Below, piece after piece: positions 24,966 through 33,999 of a stretch of DNA of 40,197 nt. Made by a program: the position numbers and the translations under genes. Location: assembly GCA_029242935.1 (NCBI GenBank), contig JAQWSX010000194.1:1-40197 (forward strand), written 5' to 3'. The stretch is from Akkermansiaceae bacterium (lineage in GTDB: Bacteria; Verrucomicrobiota; Verrucomicrobiia; Verrucomicrobiales; Akkermansiaceae). Position 1 is the first letter of the stretch. Every line of letters begins with the position of its first letter. The notes under the pieces are model-generated. The model saw nothing but the letters and a program-made list of their open reading frames with translations. It ran no database searches and was not told the origin of the DNA.

Positions 24966-27404
24966 TCATCGCTTCGGAGTAAAGTCCCAAGGTTTCGTTT
25001 TCTCGCCGAGCTTTTCGAGAAAGGCGCCAGATGAGAAGGCTAGGAAGAGTGCGGCGTCGCCTTTCTTGTGGCGGTTTAGGGAGTAGATTTTTTTCATTGT
25101 GGGCACAGCTTCCTTGGCTTGCAAACCAAGGAGTTCGATCGCGCGGCAGGCACGGAGTGCGACAGGCCAGCTTGGGTTTTCTAGTTCATTGATGAGCACC
25201 TCGATGGCTTTCTTCGAGTAGCGACTTTCTGCGGCCAACCAACCCGCAGCTTCGATACTGGCGTCGACCTTACTTTTCTGCCCGACGTAGCGGGAGGCAT
25301 CATCTTTATGTTTATCATTTGGCCGAGAGGCTTTGAGGGCGGTGATAACCCAAAAATTGATTGAGGGATCGTCATCCCTGAGAAATTTGAGGGCGGATTC
25401 GGCGTCTCTTCCAACGGTATCGGCGACATTCCAGATTCGATCAAGATTGAGCTTTCCGTTCCGAGCAAGGTCGGCAATGGCTTCTCCATTCTTCTTAACC
25501 AAATCAGCCATGACCCCTTCAGGTAGGCACCCTACGTCCCGAGTTTGCTTGCGAATTCTTTGGAAAGCTCGCTGGGCTTTTTCGAGCGAAACCCGCTGAG
25601 TGTTGCTCATTTCTTCTAGAGCAAGATTACGGGTGTTCTTAGGATCAGCGACGCAATCATAAAACTCAATCGGGGCCCGCCGTGGTGAGAGATAGTGAGC
25701 TTGTTCGCTTGAAAGGCGCATCCCAGTCTTGAGCGAATAATTGGTAATTTCATTCCGAATTTCACCCAAGTCTGAGAAAACTGAAGGCTGGTTCCAACCG
25801 AGAGATGGGTGGTAGTTTCGGATGTAAAGCCAGCGTTCGTTACGGACCGAGCGGGAGCAGTCGAAGACTTCGTCGACCCGGTCACGGGCCCCATAAACCC
25901 ACCCACGTTTGTTTTTTTGATCGAGGAAGTTGTGTCCCTGCATGTAGGTCGGTGCATCGATCCCACAAAGCGCGAGCACGGTGGGCGCGAAGTCGACAAA
26001 GGAAACCAACTTATCAGTTTTGCTGCCGGGATCTCCCGACCCGGGAACGAGGTGCTGCCATTTTTTTGGCACTCTAACCATGAGGGGAACCCGCATTCCA
26101 GAGTCGGTAAGAAGTCGCTTGTGACGTGGCATCCCGGAGCCGTGGTCAGAATAAAAGAAAACGATGGTGTCTTCAGTTAGCTTGTCTTTTTCCAGCTCAG
26201 CGAGAATACTTCCGGCATTGCGGTCCATTAGAGTGACACAGTCATGGAAACGGGCGAGTTCTCGTCGGATTAAGGAAGTATTGGGATAATAAGAGGGGAC
26301 TCGAACTTTGTTCGGGTTGTGTATTTCGTCGGGAGAAAGCTCCGCTTGGATCTCCTTTTTGAATACCGGGTGAGGCCAGACCATGGTGCGCGATTGGTGG
26401 GTGGTCATGTCGTTAAATACCGCAAAGAAAGGCTGACCCTTTTTGCGAGTCCGCCAGTGAGCCGTCGAGTTTGATTCAACCCACGAATTTTTGGTGAGTC
26501 GTCCTGCATTTGCGGAGTTGTAGTCAGTTTTGACGTTGTTCGTCGTGTGGTAACCAGCTTCGCGAAGATATTGCGGGAAACCTATTACTCCGCGGGGGAG
26601 CGGGAAGGCAGAGCGCATTTGCCCGGTTCCAGTCGTGGAAGGATACATTCCGGTGATGAGGCAGGAACGTGAGGGAGAGCAAACCGGGTAGGCTGCAAAG
26701 GCGTGGGTGAAAAGAACACTCTCCTTGGCGAAGGCATCAAGATTTGGAGTGCTTGCATTGGGGTGTCCGTAGCAACCGAGAGCGGGACTGAGATCCTCGG
26801 CGACGATCCAGAGGATGTTGGGGCGCTCAAGAGATGAGGTTTTAGTGTCGAGCTTACGGACGCGAATTTTACGAAATTTCACAACGCCACCTTTGCCGTG
26901 ATGCTGAATTCCAAAGTAGCCCTTGAGTTGCTTTTCCTCACGAATGTCGGCGATGGGGTTGCCATTCACGAAGGTCTCAATACGATTGCCTTGAGCGATG
27001 ACGCGAAAGTGATTCCACTGGCCTTCTTTAAGCGTTCCTTTCTTCTTTGTGAGCCAGCCACCAAGCCCAATTCCATAAATTCCGCCGGGAGCTTTACGAT
27101 CAATCTCGATTTGATAACCTTTCGGTTTTCCTTTTGCTCCCGAGCACCGAAATGCGAGGCCGGAATTGAACCCTGGTTCCTTGGGAAGAAAAACCTCGAG
27201 TTCGGCTTCGAAATCACTCATTTCAATCTTGGAGGTGACCCATACATTGGTCCTCGAGAGAAGGTGGAGTTCGCCGTTAATGGCTTCGAATTGCTCGACT
27301 TCGGCGCGTGGAGTCCAATCTTTGGTTGATTTTCCGTCGAAGAGTTCAATCCACTCGGCATGGAGTGGCAAAATGGCGAATGCAGTGAGCAGGAACGATC
27401 GCAT
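24966..27404 (-). CDS. Fusion of DUF1080, sulfatase and HEAT-like repeats
   Basis: This 812-residue protein has a signal peptide (MRSFLLTAFAILPLHA) and three parts. Residues 18-185 are a DUF1080 domain (WIELFDGKSTKDW, NSGLAFR, WNHFRVIAQGN), a jelly-roll fold linked to hydrolysis of 3-keto-glycosides or to glycan binding. Residues about 194-640 are a type I sulfatase with the formylglycine site CSPSR (Cys242), metal-binding ED (203-204) and SDHGSGMPRHKR. Residues about 690-800 are HEAT-like helical repeats (NPSWPVALRACRAIELLG). It would remove sulfate esters or N-sulfates outside the cytoplasm, resembling heparan N-sulfatase-type enzymes. The single-chain combination suggests attack on a sulfated glycan. 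The gene is co-directional with the next sulfatase, 247 bases away. Confidence 0.85.
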   Translation of the reverse strand: MRSFLLTAFAILPLHAEWIELFDGKSTKDWTPRAEVEQFEAINGELHLLSRTNVWVTSKIEMSDFEAELEVFLPKEPGFNSGLAFRCSGAKGKPKGYQIEIDRKAPGGIYGIGLGGWLTKKKGTLKEGQWNHFRVIAQGNRIETFVNGNPIADIREEKQLKGYFGIQHHGKGGVVKFRKIRVRKLDTKTSSLERPNILWIVAEDLSPALGCYGHPNASTPNLDAFAKESVLFTHAFAAYPVCSPSRSCLITGMYPSTTGTGQMRSAFPLPRGVIGFPQYLREAGYHTTNNVKTDYNSANAGRLTKNSWVESNSTAHWRTRKKGQPFFAVFNDMTTHQSRTMVWPHPVFKKEIQAELSPDEIHNPNKVRVPSYYPNTSLIRRELARFHDCVTLMDRNAGSILAELEKDKLTEDTIVFFYSDHGSGMPRHKRLLTDSGMRVPLMVRVPKKWQHLVPGSGDPGSKTDKLVSFVDFAPTVLALCGIDAPTYMQGHNFLDQKNKRGWVYGARDRVDEVFDCSRSVRNERWLYIRNYHPSLGWNQPSVFSDLGEIRNEITNYSLKTGMRLSSEQAHYLSPRRAPIEFYDCVADPKNTRNLALEEMSNTQRVSLEKAQRAFQRIRKQTRDVGCLPEGVMADLVKKNGEAIADLARNGKLNLDRIWNVADTVGRDAESALKFLRDDDPSINFWVITALKASRPNDKHKDDASRYVGQKSKVDASIEAAGWLAAESRYSKKAIEVLINELENPSWPVALRACRAIELLGLQAKEAVPTMKKIYSLNRHKKGDAALFLAFSSGAFLEKLGEKTKPWDFTPKR

Positions 27405-27651
27405 CTTGCAATCTCACCTGATTTTTCGCGGAAGTTCCATCGATAAAACGCTCCTTTTACTCATTCCACGTTCGACCCCGCTCGGAAGGTCCAAAATTTT
27501 TAGGATCTAACGGAATAGAGCCAATCCCAGGGCTTCATTACTCAAAACCGTATCATCAACGGGGCGCTCTGAGCACAGATAGAAAAGAGGAGACAAGTGG
27601 ATAAGCTTGAATTTTGAGTGAGCGCGAAGGTTTGAGCTTTAAAACGAAAAT

Positions 27652-29259
27652 CTACTTTCTTTTTATCATTGCCCGCATTTTCTTTCCGAGTCGGAGGGTG
27701 ATGCTGGGACTCTCGGCGGAAATATTCTTAGTTTCCTTCGGATCGTTTTTGTGGTCGTAGAGCTCAGTGAAAATGGGCTCTGACTTAGGGTCACGATAAT
27801 CGCGCCATTCAATATAGCGGTAGCAGTTGGTGCGGAGCGCGTAGGCCATGAGGTGGTGTTCGAAGAGGTCGCGGTTCCATTTTTCGCCCATCTGATTTTT
27901 GATGCGCCCTTCGACTTCTTTTATAAGAGGGCCGAAGAAGGTTTCACGCATCTCTTTTGAAAGTGGATTAGCGGCCCACTCGCGGAGGGCGGGGTTGGGG
28001 TATTGGGTGAGGGCGACTTCATCCCAGACGGCCCTAGGATTCTTCAGGAGAGGAACAATGGACTTCCCTTCGAGACCTTTTGGTTTGGGAAGACTGGTTA
28101 ATTCACAAAGAGTGGGGAAGATATCGAGAAGTTCTACGATGCCTTTTGATTTTGTCCCGGGCTTGGCCATATCCGGCGTGTGAATGATGAAGGGAACACG
28201 GGTGGCGATTTCGTAGTTGGTAGCCTTTCCCCAAACACCCATGTCGCCAAGATGCCAGCCATGGTCGCCCCAGAAAACGACGATGGTATTCTTGTCGAGG
28301 CCGGTCTCTTTCAGGGCGTCAAGCGTCAGGCCAACCTGGGCATCGATGTAGGAGGTGCAGGCGAGATAGGCGTGGAAGAGAGTGCGGGAAAGGTCTTCAT
28401 CGATCTCGCCAGATTTGGGAATACCTTGTCGGACACGGAGTTCGAAAGAGGCGTGGAGTCCCATGGAAGCACCATTTTTTGGGCGTGGAGTGTAGGTGCC
28501 GGCCGGGAGTTTCTTCGGGTCGTAGAGGTCCCAATATTTTTTGGGAGCCACGAAGTTCAGGTGCGGCTTGTAAAGTCCAAGGGCGAGGAAGAAAGGTTTG
28601 TTTGGTGTCTTTCCAAATTCCTTGAGGTGGGCGATTGCTCCAGCGGTATTATGACCGTCACGGTAAGCAGTGTCCGGGACATCGGCTGATTCGTAGGCCG
28701 GTCCGGAGGAAAGGCCGCGTTTCGCCGCTTCGCCGTATTTCGCGAACATCGCGTTAAATTGTTCATTGCGTCGTTTGATGTTTTCGGGGAGGGCAAAGCC
28801 CACGGGTTGGGGAAGCTTGAGACGGCTAAGTTTGGGCTTTCCGGACCATGATTGTTCGATGTCGGCGTTGGGGCGATGGAAGATTTTACCGTAGTTGTAG
28901 CACTGGTATCCATGGTCGCGGAAGTGCCGGGGTAGGGTGAGTCGATCTGGATTGAGGTCGCGGAACTCAACGCGGTTGTGGGTGATGCCGTTAGTGTCGG
29001 GGCGGGTTCCGGTCAGGAGAGAAGTGCGTGAGGGGTGGCAAATGGGTTGTTGGCAGTAGGCGCGTTCGAAGAGACGGCCTCGCGAGGCTAGCTTGTCGAT
29101 GTTTGGAGTGATGGCGTATTTGGAACCGTAGCAACCGAGCTCGGGGCGAAGGTCGTCAATAGCAATAAAAAGGATATTGGGCTTTTTTGAACGTTGCTTA
29201 GCGAGCAGTGAACACGAACTCTGAACGAGGAATAGGAAGAAAAGGAAGCGAGTGAACAT
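27652..29259 (-). CDS. Secreted sulfatase, iduronate-2-sulfatase-like
   Basis: The 535-residue protein has a signal peptide ending near residue 20 (FLFFLFLVQSSCSLLA), then NILFIAIDDLRPELGCYG with the two metal-binding aspartates, the formylglycine site CHPSRTSLLTG (Cys74), and FWGDHGWHLGDMGVWGK with the second metal-binding D-H pair. Overall layout and the IDDLRPELGCYG opening fit the iduronate-2-sulfatase-like branch of type I sulfatases. It should hydrolyse sulfate esters of polysaccharides in the periplasm or outside after maturation of Cys74 by a formylglycine-generating enzyme, which is not in this window. It is divergent from the stand-alone DUF1080 gene, with 162 bases between the starts. 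Confidence 0.88.
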   Translation of the reverse strand: MFTRFLFFLFLVQSSCSLLAKQRSKKPNILFIAIDDLRPELGCYGSKYAITPNIDKLASRGRLFERAYCQQPICHPSRTSLLTGTRPDTNGITHNRVEFRDLNPDRLTLPRHFRDHGYQCYNYGKIFHRPNADIEQSWSGKPKLSRLKLPQPVGFALPENIKRRNEQFNAMFAKYGEAAKRGLSSGPAYESADVPDTAYRDGHNTAGAIAHLKEFGKTPNKPFFLALGLYKPHLNFVAPKKYWDLYDPKKLPAGTYTPRPKNGASMGLHASFELRVRQGIPKSGEIDEDLSRTLFHAYLACTSYIDAQVGLTLDALKETGLDKNTIVVFWGDHGWHLGDMGVWGKATNYEIATRVPFIIHTPDMAKPGTKSKGIVELLDIFPTLCELTSLPKPKGLEGKSIVPLLKNPRAVWDEVALTQYPNPALREWAANPLSKEMRETFFGPLIKEVEGRIKNQMGEKWNRDLFEHHLMAYALRTNCYRYIEWRDYRDPKSEPIFTELYDHKNDPKETKNISAESPSITLRLGKKMRAMIKRK

Positions 29260-29389
29260 GGCGATGATTTATTTCGATTCGATGAGTTTGGAATAGTTAA
29301 TCGTAATTAAGACGACTTTAGGGGAAGTCGGTAATCCCAAAAGTGATCTTGAAAGCATGAGCTGAATTGGGCGTAGTTATGAATGGTCA

Positions 29390-29401
29390 AAATGATCATT
29401 T
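29390..29401. promoter_or_regulatory. 12-bp perfect palindrome AAATGATCATTT
   Basis: The palindrome lies 20 bases before the ATG of the DUF1080 gene, in the short region between two divergent genes for glycan breakdown. An imperfect half-site (AATGGTCA) precedes it. It could be the operator of a regulator shared by both genes; chance cannot be excluded for an A/T-rich 12-mer. Confidence 0.35.
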
Positions 29402-29421
29402 CTATTTAAATCCATTGTTCC

Positions 29422-30195
29422 ATGAAATACCGCCTTTTCGCTTTGACTCCTTTTTTTGTTAACCTGTCCCCCCTCCAAGCTCAAGTTGCTGTCTCCGACG
29501 CTGGGCGTTGGAACAAGGAACAGGTCAAAAATGAACGCCCGGCAGTTGTGACACCTCCAGGTCACACTACCGATGCCAAACCCGGTGCAGTACCATCCGA
29601 CGCTATCGTCTTTTTTGATGGGAGTGATCTTTTGAAATGGAAGGGCCAGGGAAAGGACGGAAATGCTGGCGCGCAGTGGCAGGTGAAAGATGGCTTTATG
29701 GAGGTGGCGCGAGGAACTGGAGCGATCCAAACCCGCAATCAGATCGAGGGAGACTGCCAGTGGCACATTGAATGGTGTACTCCGGCAGAGGTGAAGGGGA
29801 ATAGTCAGGGGCGGGGCAACAGCGGAGTTTTCATTGGAGGATATCCCGAAGTGCAGGTGCTCGATTCCTTCCAAAATGATACCTATCCCGATGGCCAGGC
29901 TTCCTCGCTTTATCAAAAAAGTGTTACCTTGGTGAACGCCAGTCGTGGGCCGGGCAAGTGGCAGACTTACGATGTCATTTGCATTCGGGAGAAGAAGAGC
30001 GCCGACGGCAAAATGATTCAACCAGGATCGATTACTGTATTACACAATGGCATCGTGACGCAGTTCGCAGTGCAAGAAGGTGGTAAGGCGAAGGCAGGGG
30101 GCCTCTCGCTTCAAGATCATGGCAACCCGGTTCGCTTTCGGAATATCTGGGCGCGGAAGTTGGTGGTGCCGGCGGTAAAGCCTTCCGGTAAGTAA
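29422..30195 (+). CDS. Secreted DUF1080 (3-keto-disaccharide hydrolase-like) protein
   Basis: The 257-residue protein has a signal peptide (MKYRLFALTPFFVNLSPLQAQ) and a single DUF1080 jelly-roll domain: AIVFFDGSDLLKWKG near the start, the NSGVFIGGYPEVQVLDSF core motif, PGKWQTYDVICI, and a closing VRFRNIWARKL. Proteins of this family hydrolyse 3-keto-glycosides or bind glycans outside the cytoplasm; many genomes of this group carry dozens of copies. The family is clear; activity and substrate are inferred. Its proximity to two sulfatases supports a role in breaking down sulfated polysaccharide. Confidence 0.9.
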   Translation: MKYRLFALTPFFVNLSPLQAQVAVSDAGRWNKEQVKNERPAVVTPPGHTTDAKPGAVPSDAIVFFDGSDLLKWKGQGKDGNAGAQWQVKDGFMEVARGTGAIQTRNQIEGDCQWHIEWCTPAEVKGNSQGRGNSGVFIGGYPEVQVLDSFQNDTYPDGQASSLYQKSVTLVNASRGPGKWQTYDVICIREKKSADGKMIQPGSITVLHNGIVTQFAVQEGGKAKAGGLSLQDHGNPVRFRNIWARKLVVPAVKPSGK

Positions 30196-30271
30196 GGCCT
30201 GGAGATGACGCGATTTCTGGGCGGAGATTGTCGACAGACTTAGAGAATTGCGAGCCCGTGAAGTGTGGTGC

Positions 30272-31585
30272 CTAAGGTCGTGGTTGCTGCGAACAATTTT
30301 GGATTTTCATCTGGATTTTGCTGATCAAGTTTCCGCATTGAAGGAGGAAGATTGAGAATGACTGATCGCTTCGGAGTTCTTCGTGGGTGAAGCGAGTGAG
30401 GGCTTCCAATTTAATCTCGGTGACCCGATCCAGATAGTTTTTAAGCGTATCAATATCAGTGGTTTCCATTTGAGCACGCTCCACCTCAAGGGTGTTATTG
30501 AGGAAGATGTCCAACTTGTCTTTTTGCTTCTGGATCATTTTCGCTTGTTGGTCTTCCCGTTTCTTCTTTCTGCGGGTCCAGAGGAGATAAAATCCAGCGG
30601 CTACGGCTACTGATAGTTCTTTGAATGCTACTAAGGTTTCGATCATATTAGCAATTTGACTGATGTGATCAGGCGGATTGAAAAAGGTCCGAGATTCGAG
30701 GTTGAGGGCTAGAGGCGACTTTTTAAGGGCGTCTCCTTTCGAAATCATGGTTGGAAATTTGAGCGCTAATCCCCCGTCGTAAACCGCTTCAAGGGTCTTT
30801 TCGATGAGGAGTTCGTTCTCGCCCTCTTGGACGACAAGCAAAGCTGTTGTGGCCACCGATGGAATGCTCTCGGGTGGGATCGAAGGTCCCTCGCGGTAGA
30901 GTCCGCGAGGAATCTCGCTGAGATGGAAAACGGGATCCTTGGTCACGATGGCTTCTGAACTCTCAACTGAGAGTAACTGGAAGTGGCCACTCGCGAGCAT
31001 GCTCTGGAGGTCGCGGTTCATTAAGCCGGTGGTGACGATGGCCGCTTCAATTGTTTCGTGCTTTAGGAGGTCCTTAAAATAGACATCATTAGTGGTGATG
31101 ATGTCCTTTGCGATGCCATAATGCTTCAAAATTCTCAGCGCGCTGGATTGCATTCCGGATCCTTCAGGACCGATAATAACCCGGTGGGATTTGAGGCCAT
31201 AAATAGACTGAATGGAGGAATCGGTACGGGCTACGACATGCACCACTTCAGGGTAAAGTGGAGCAATCACCGAGAAATTATCAATCTTTCGGGAGCCGCT
31301 TTGGATGATGGCAAGATCTACTTTGCCCTCACTTAAAAGCTTGGCATTTTCCCCTGAACCTTCTGTTTCGATGATGATGACATCGCACCCAGTATTTTTT
31401 TCAAGTGCCCTTTCAAGTGCCTTGCCAAATTCGTGATAGAGGCCCCCTTTGTTTGCGGTGGCAATCCGGATTGTTTTGGGGAGAGTTTCTCGCGTGGCGA
31501 ACCAAACAGCGATCGAAATTAAAATGATCGCGACTGGAATAAGGGCAAGCCAGCGGCGCCCGGTTTTGAGATAGTCTATCGGCAT
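30272..31585 (-). CDS. TAXI-type solute-binding protein anchored to the membrane with cytoplasmic coiled coil
   Basis: This 437-residue protein begins with a membrane segment (about 13-30) and then a TAXI (TRAP-associated extracytoplasmic immunogenic) solute-binding domain: TIRIATANKGGLYHEFGKAL, TEGSGENAKLLSEGKVDLAI and VIIGPEGSGMQSSALRIL are typical. A second membrane segment at about 315-338 is followed by a basic stop-transfer (RRKKKRE) and about 95 cytoplasmic residues forming a coiled coil and helices. No TRAP permease gene is adjacent. Instead of a transporter subunit it may be a ligand sensor that signals across the membrane, or the receptor of a distant TRAP permease. It is convergent with the DUF1080 gene. 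Confidence 0.75.
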   Translation of the reverse strand: MPIDYLKTGRRWLALIPVAIILISIAVWFATRETLPKTIRIATANKGGLYHEFGKALERALEKNTGCDVIIIETEGSGENAKLLSEGKVDLAIIQSGSRKIDNFSVIAPLYPEVVHVVARTDSSIQSIYGLKSHRVIIGPEGSGMQSSALRILKHYGIAKDIITTNDVYFKDLLKHETIEAAIVTTGLMNRDLQSMLASGHFQLLSVESSEAIVTKDPVFHLSEIPRGLYREGPSIPPESIPSVATTALLVVQEGENELLIEKTLEAVYDGGLALKFPTMISKGDALKKSPLALNLESRTFFNPPDHISQIANMIETLVAFKELSVAVAAGFYLLWTRRKKKREDQQAKMIQKQKDKLDIFLNNTLEVERAQMETTDIDTLKNYLDRVTEIKLEALTRFTHEELRSDQSFSIFLLQCGNLISKIQMKIQNCSQQPRP

Positions 31586-31662
31586 TGAGTCACAGACTAC
31601 GCCGAAGAGCGCTCGTATCCAAACAACGATTTATTGCTTTCTATTTGCGGCCTATTCCGGGT

Positions 31663-31675
31663 GATTGACTCAATC
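31663..31675. promoter_or_regulatory. 13-bp inverted repeat GATTGA-C-TCAATC
   Basis: A perfect 6-bp inverted repeat with a one-base centre lies about 70 bp before the DUF5916 gene and overlaps a TTGACT hexamer that could be a -35 box. No good -10 element is visible at the right spacing. It is an operator candidate only. Confidence 0.3.
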
Positions 31676-31744
31676 TGGTTTCTTTTGCGGGTGAGTTTAA
31701 GTGATAGGTTGATATTATTGACTAATATGTCCGTAAGACTGCGG

Positions 31745-33889
31745 ATGAAACGGGCAATCGCTGTGGTCTTTATGGTGTTGATGAGCTGTTCGAAGAATGC
31801 CTGGGCCGGAGAGCCGCAACCTTCGGTGGCGGTTCAGCAGGTTGACGGAAAGCCGGTGATTGACGGAGTTTTGAATGAGGAGGAATGGGCGCTGGCGAAG
31901 AAGATCAGGAATTTTGGGCAGGTGGAGCCCCGCGAAGGGAAAGAAGCATCGGAGCGGACGGAAGTTTTGGTGATGCGCACGGATGAAGCTTTATACCTGG
32001 GAGTGAGGTGTTTTGATCGAACACCGGCGGGGGTTTTGGCAAGGGACCGGCGGAGAGATTCCACGGGTTCGGGTGACGATCGACTTAGAATCGTGATCGA
32101 TCCGTTTGCGCGGGGAACTGAGGGATATTTTTTTGGGATTGCAGCGGGGGGGTCGAGAGGGGATGGAATTGTTCGTGCGGGAAATCGTCCGGAGATGGAG
32201 TGGGATTGTATTTGGGATGCCAGGACGCGGGTGACTGCGGAGGGCTGGGTGGCGGAGGTTGAGCTTCCGTTTCGAAGTATTGCCTTCGAGCCGAATCAGG
32301 AGAGCTGGGGATTTAATGTTGAGCGCGTGATTCGGCGGAAGGAAGAGAAGTTACGCTGGGCTTCGCCTACGCGGAAAAAATCACTTTATGCATTGGAGGG
32401 GGCCGGGCGTATCACTGGGATGCGGGATTTGAAGACTGGGCTGGGATTGGATGTCCGGCCTGCAATGGTAGCGCGTTGGAGGGAGGAAACGGGTGGTTCG
32501 AATTCGTTTGAAATTGAACCGTCGATTGATGCCTTTTTTCGGGTTACGCCATCATTGACGACGACCCTGAGTTGGCAGACGGATTTTGCCGACACGGAGG
32601 TGGATAAGCGGGTGGTGAACACCACGAGATTTCCTCTTTTCTTCCCTGAAAAGCGCGCCTTTTTCCTAGAGGACGCGCGTTACTTTCGCTTTGGTGGTAT
32701 CCGGAAAAGCCCGCTTCCTTTTCATTCACGGACGATTGGACTATCGGAAAACGGGGAGCGCGTTCCAATTGAAATGGGTGGGAAGTTGACCGGAAAAGTG
32801 GGGAAGTGGAATCTCGGTTTGCTCGGAGTGGGATTGGAAGGAAAGGGGGTGTTGGAAGCTGATGAAGTATTTGCGGGCCGGGTGACCTATGATTTGTTCG
32901 GGGAGTCTCAGGTGGGAGCGATTGTGACGGATGGTGATCCTCGGGGCAATGGATCGGCACGCACCTATGGTTTGGATTTTCATCTGAAGGATAGTAGCTA
33001 TCTGGGGAGAGAGGAAAAAACGGGAGAGTTGATGGGCTGGTTGATGCAGACGGACAGCGACGGTGTGGATGATTACGGGTGGGGGTTGACGGCGATCTAT
33101 CCGAATAACCCTCTTTATATGCGGGTTGGACTGCAGAGAGTGGGTGAGGAGTTGGATCCCGCGATGGGATTTGTGAGGAGGCCGGGGATCTACGAGGGCA
33201 CTTCGTTTTTCTCGTATGAATTTGAGCCGGATGGGGGCGATTGGAACGAGATCGATTTTGATTTTTCGGCGGGCTTTGATGCTGATTTGGAGTGGCAGGT
33301 TTTATCGGAGGAGTTTGAATTTGACGTGACTTTTGAGAGGAAGGGCGGAGGCAAGTATAATTTGGGTATCGTTCATGAGCGCGAGCGCTTCCTCGAAGAT
33401 TTTGAGATCTCAGATGAAGTGATTATTCCGGTGGACGATTATCGTCACACGCGTGTGTTTGGTGGGTTTCGCACGCCTTCGTCTTGGAGGTGGGGGTCCG
33501 CGTTCAAAGTGAGCGCAGGGGAATATCTGGGAGGGCAGAGGCAGGGGGTTGATCTGGAGATGTTTTGGAAGCCGAACCCGCAATGGGCTGCCCGCGTTTC
33601 GGCGAGCAATGACTGGCATCAGCTGCCTGGAGGGGATTTTGAAACCTTCGTGGTGAATGGTGCGGTGCAGTGGACACCGACAACGGAACTGCTTCTGACG
33701 ACCGATTTACAGTATGACAATTTATCGGAGAAAATCGGAATCAATGGGCGGCTGAGGTGGACGGTGAAACCGGGAAGTAATGTTTACTTTGTGGTGAATC
33801 AAAGCCTGACTAAAGTGGGCCCGGAGCGGCGCTATGAAAGCTCGGGGAGGGAGGCGGTGGCCAAGGTGGGTTGGACGTGGAGGTTTTAG
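31745..33889 (+). CDS. CBM9-like/DUF5916 outer-membrane barrel protein
   Basis: From the ATG at 31745 the product is 714 residues with a signal peptide (MKRAIAVVFMVLMSCSKNAWA); an in-frame ATG at 31727 is equally possible. Residues about 25-220 match the carbohydrate-binding family 9-like domain (KPVIDGVLNEEEWALA, DDRLRIVIDPF, EGWVAEVELPFRSIAF), and the remainder resembles the DUF5916 beta-barrel, with many alternating strands and a C-terminal WTWRF ending in the phenylalanine typical of BAM-inserted outer-membrane proteins. It is probably a surface or periplasm-facing glycan-binding porin-like protein. The neighbourhood of sulfatases and DUF1080 genes fits a role in polysaccharide uptake. 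Base composition is noticeably G-rich compared with flanking genes. Confidence 0.82.
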   Translation: MKRAIAVVFMVLMSCSKNAWAGEPQPSVAVQQVDGKPVIDGVLNEEEWALAKKIRNFGQVEPREGKEASERTEVLVMRTDEALYLGVRCFDRTPAGVLARDRRRDSTGSGDDRLRIVIDPFARGTEGYFFGIAAGGSRGDGIVRAGNRPEMEWDCIWDARTRVTAEGWVAEVELPFRSIAFEPNQESWGFNVERVIRRKEEKLRWASPTRKKSLYALEGAGRITGMRDLKTGLGLDVRPAMVARWREETGGSNSFEIEPSIDAFFRVTPSLTTTLSWQTDFADTEVDKRVVNTTRFPLFFPEKRAFFLEDARYFRFGGIRKSPLPFHSRTIGLSENGERVPIEMGGKLTGKVGKWNLGLLGVGLEGKGVLEADEVFAGRVTYDLFGESQVGAIVTDGDPRGNGSARTYGLDFHLKDSSYLGREEKTGELMGWLMQTDSDGVDDYGWGLTAIYPNNPLYMRVGLQRVGEELDPAMGFVRRPGIYEGTSFFSYEFEPDGGDWNEIDFDFSAGFDADLEWQVLSEEFEFDVTFERKGGGKYNLGIVHERERFLEDFEISDEVIIPVDDYRHTRVFGGFRTPSSWRWGSAFKVSAGEYLGGQRQGVDLEMFWKPNPQWAARVSASNDWHQLPGGDFETFVVNGAVQWTPTTELLLTTDLQYDNLSEKIGINGRLRWTVKPGSNVYFVVNQSLTKVGPERRYESSGREAVAKVGWTWRF

Positions 33890-33999
33890 CTCTTTTCTGC
33901 CTTTGCGATTGGCAACTCGAAATTCATCAGAGTGCTCCCGGGCATTCGTTGATTGTGTCCACTTCACGATCGGGGAATAATCGTTTTAAGCTGACGATT

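Noticed and set aside
32480-32520. GGTTCGAATTC stretch resembling a tRNA T-loop
   Set aside because: No acceptor, D or anticodon stem can be formed around it, and it lies inside the DUF5916 coding sequence.
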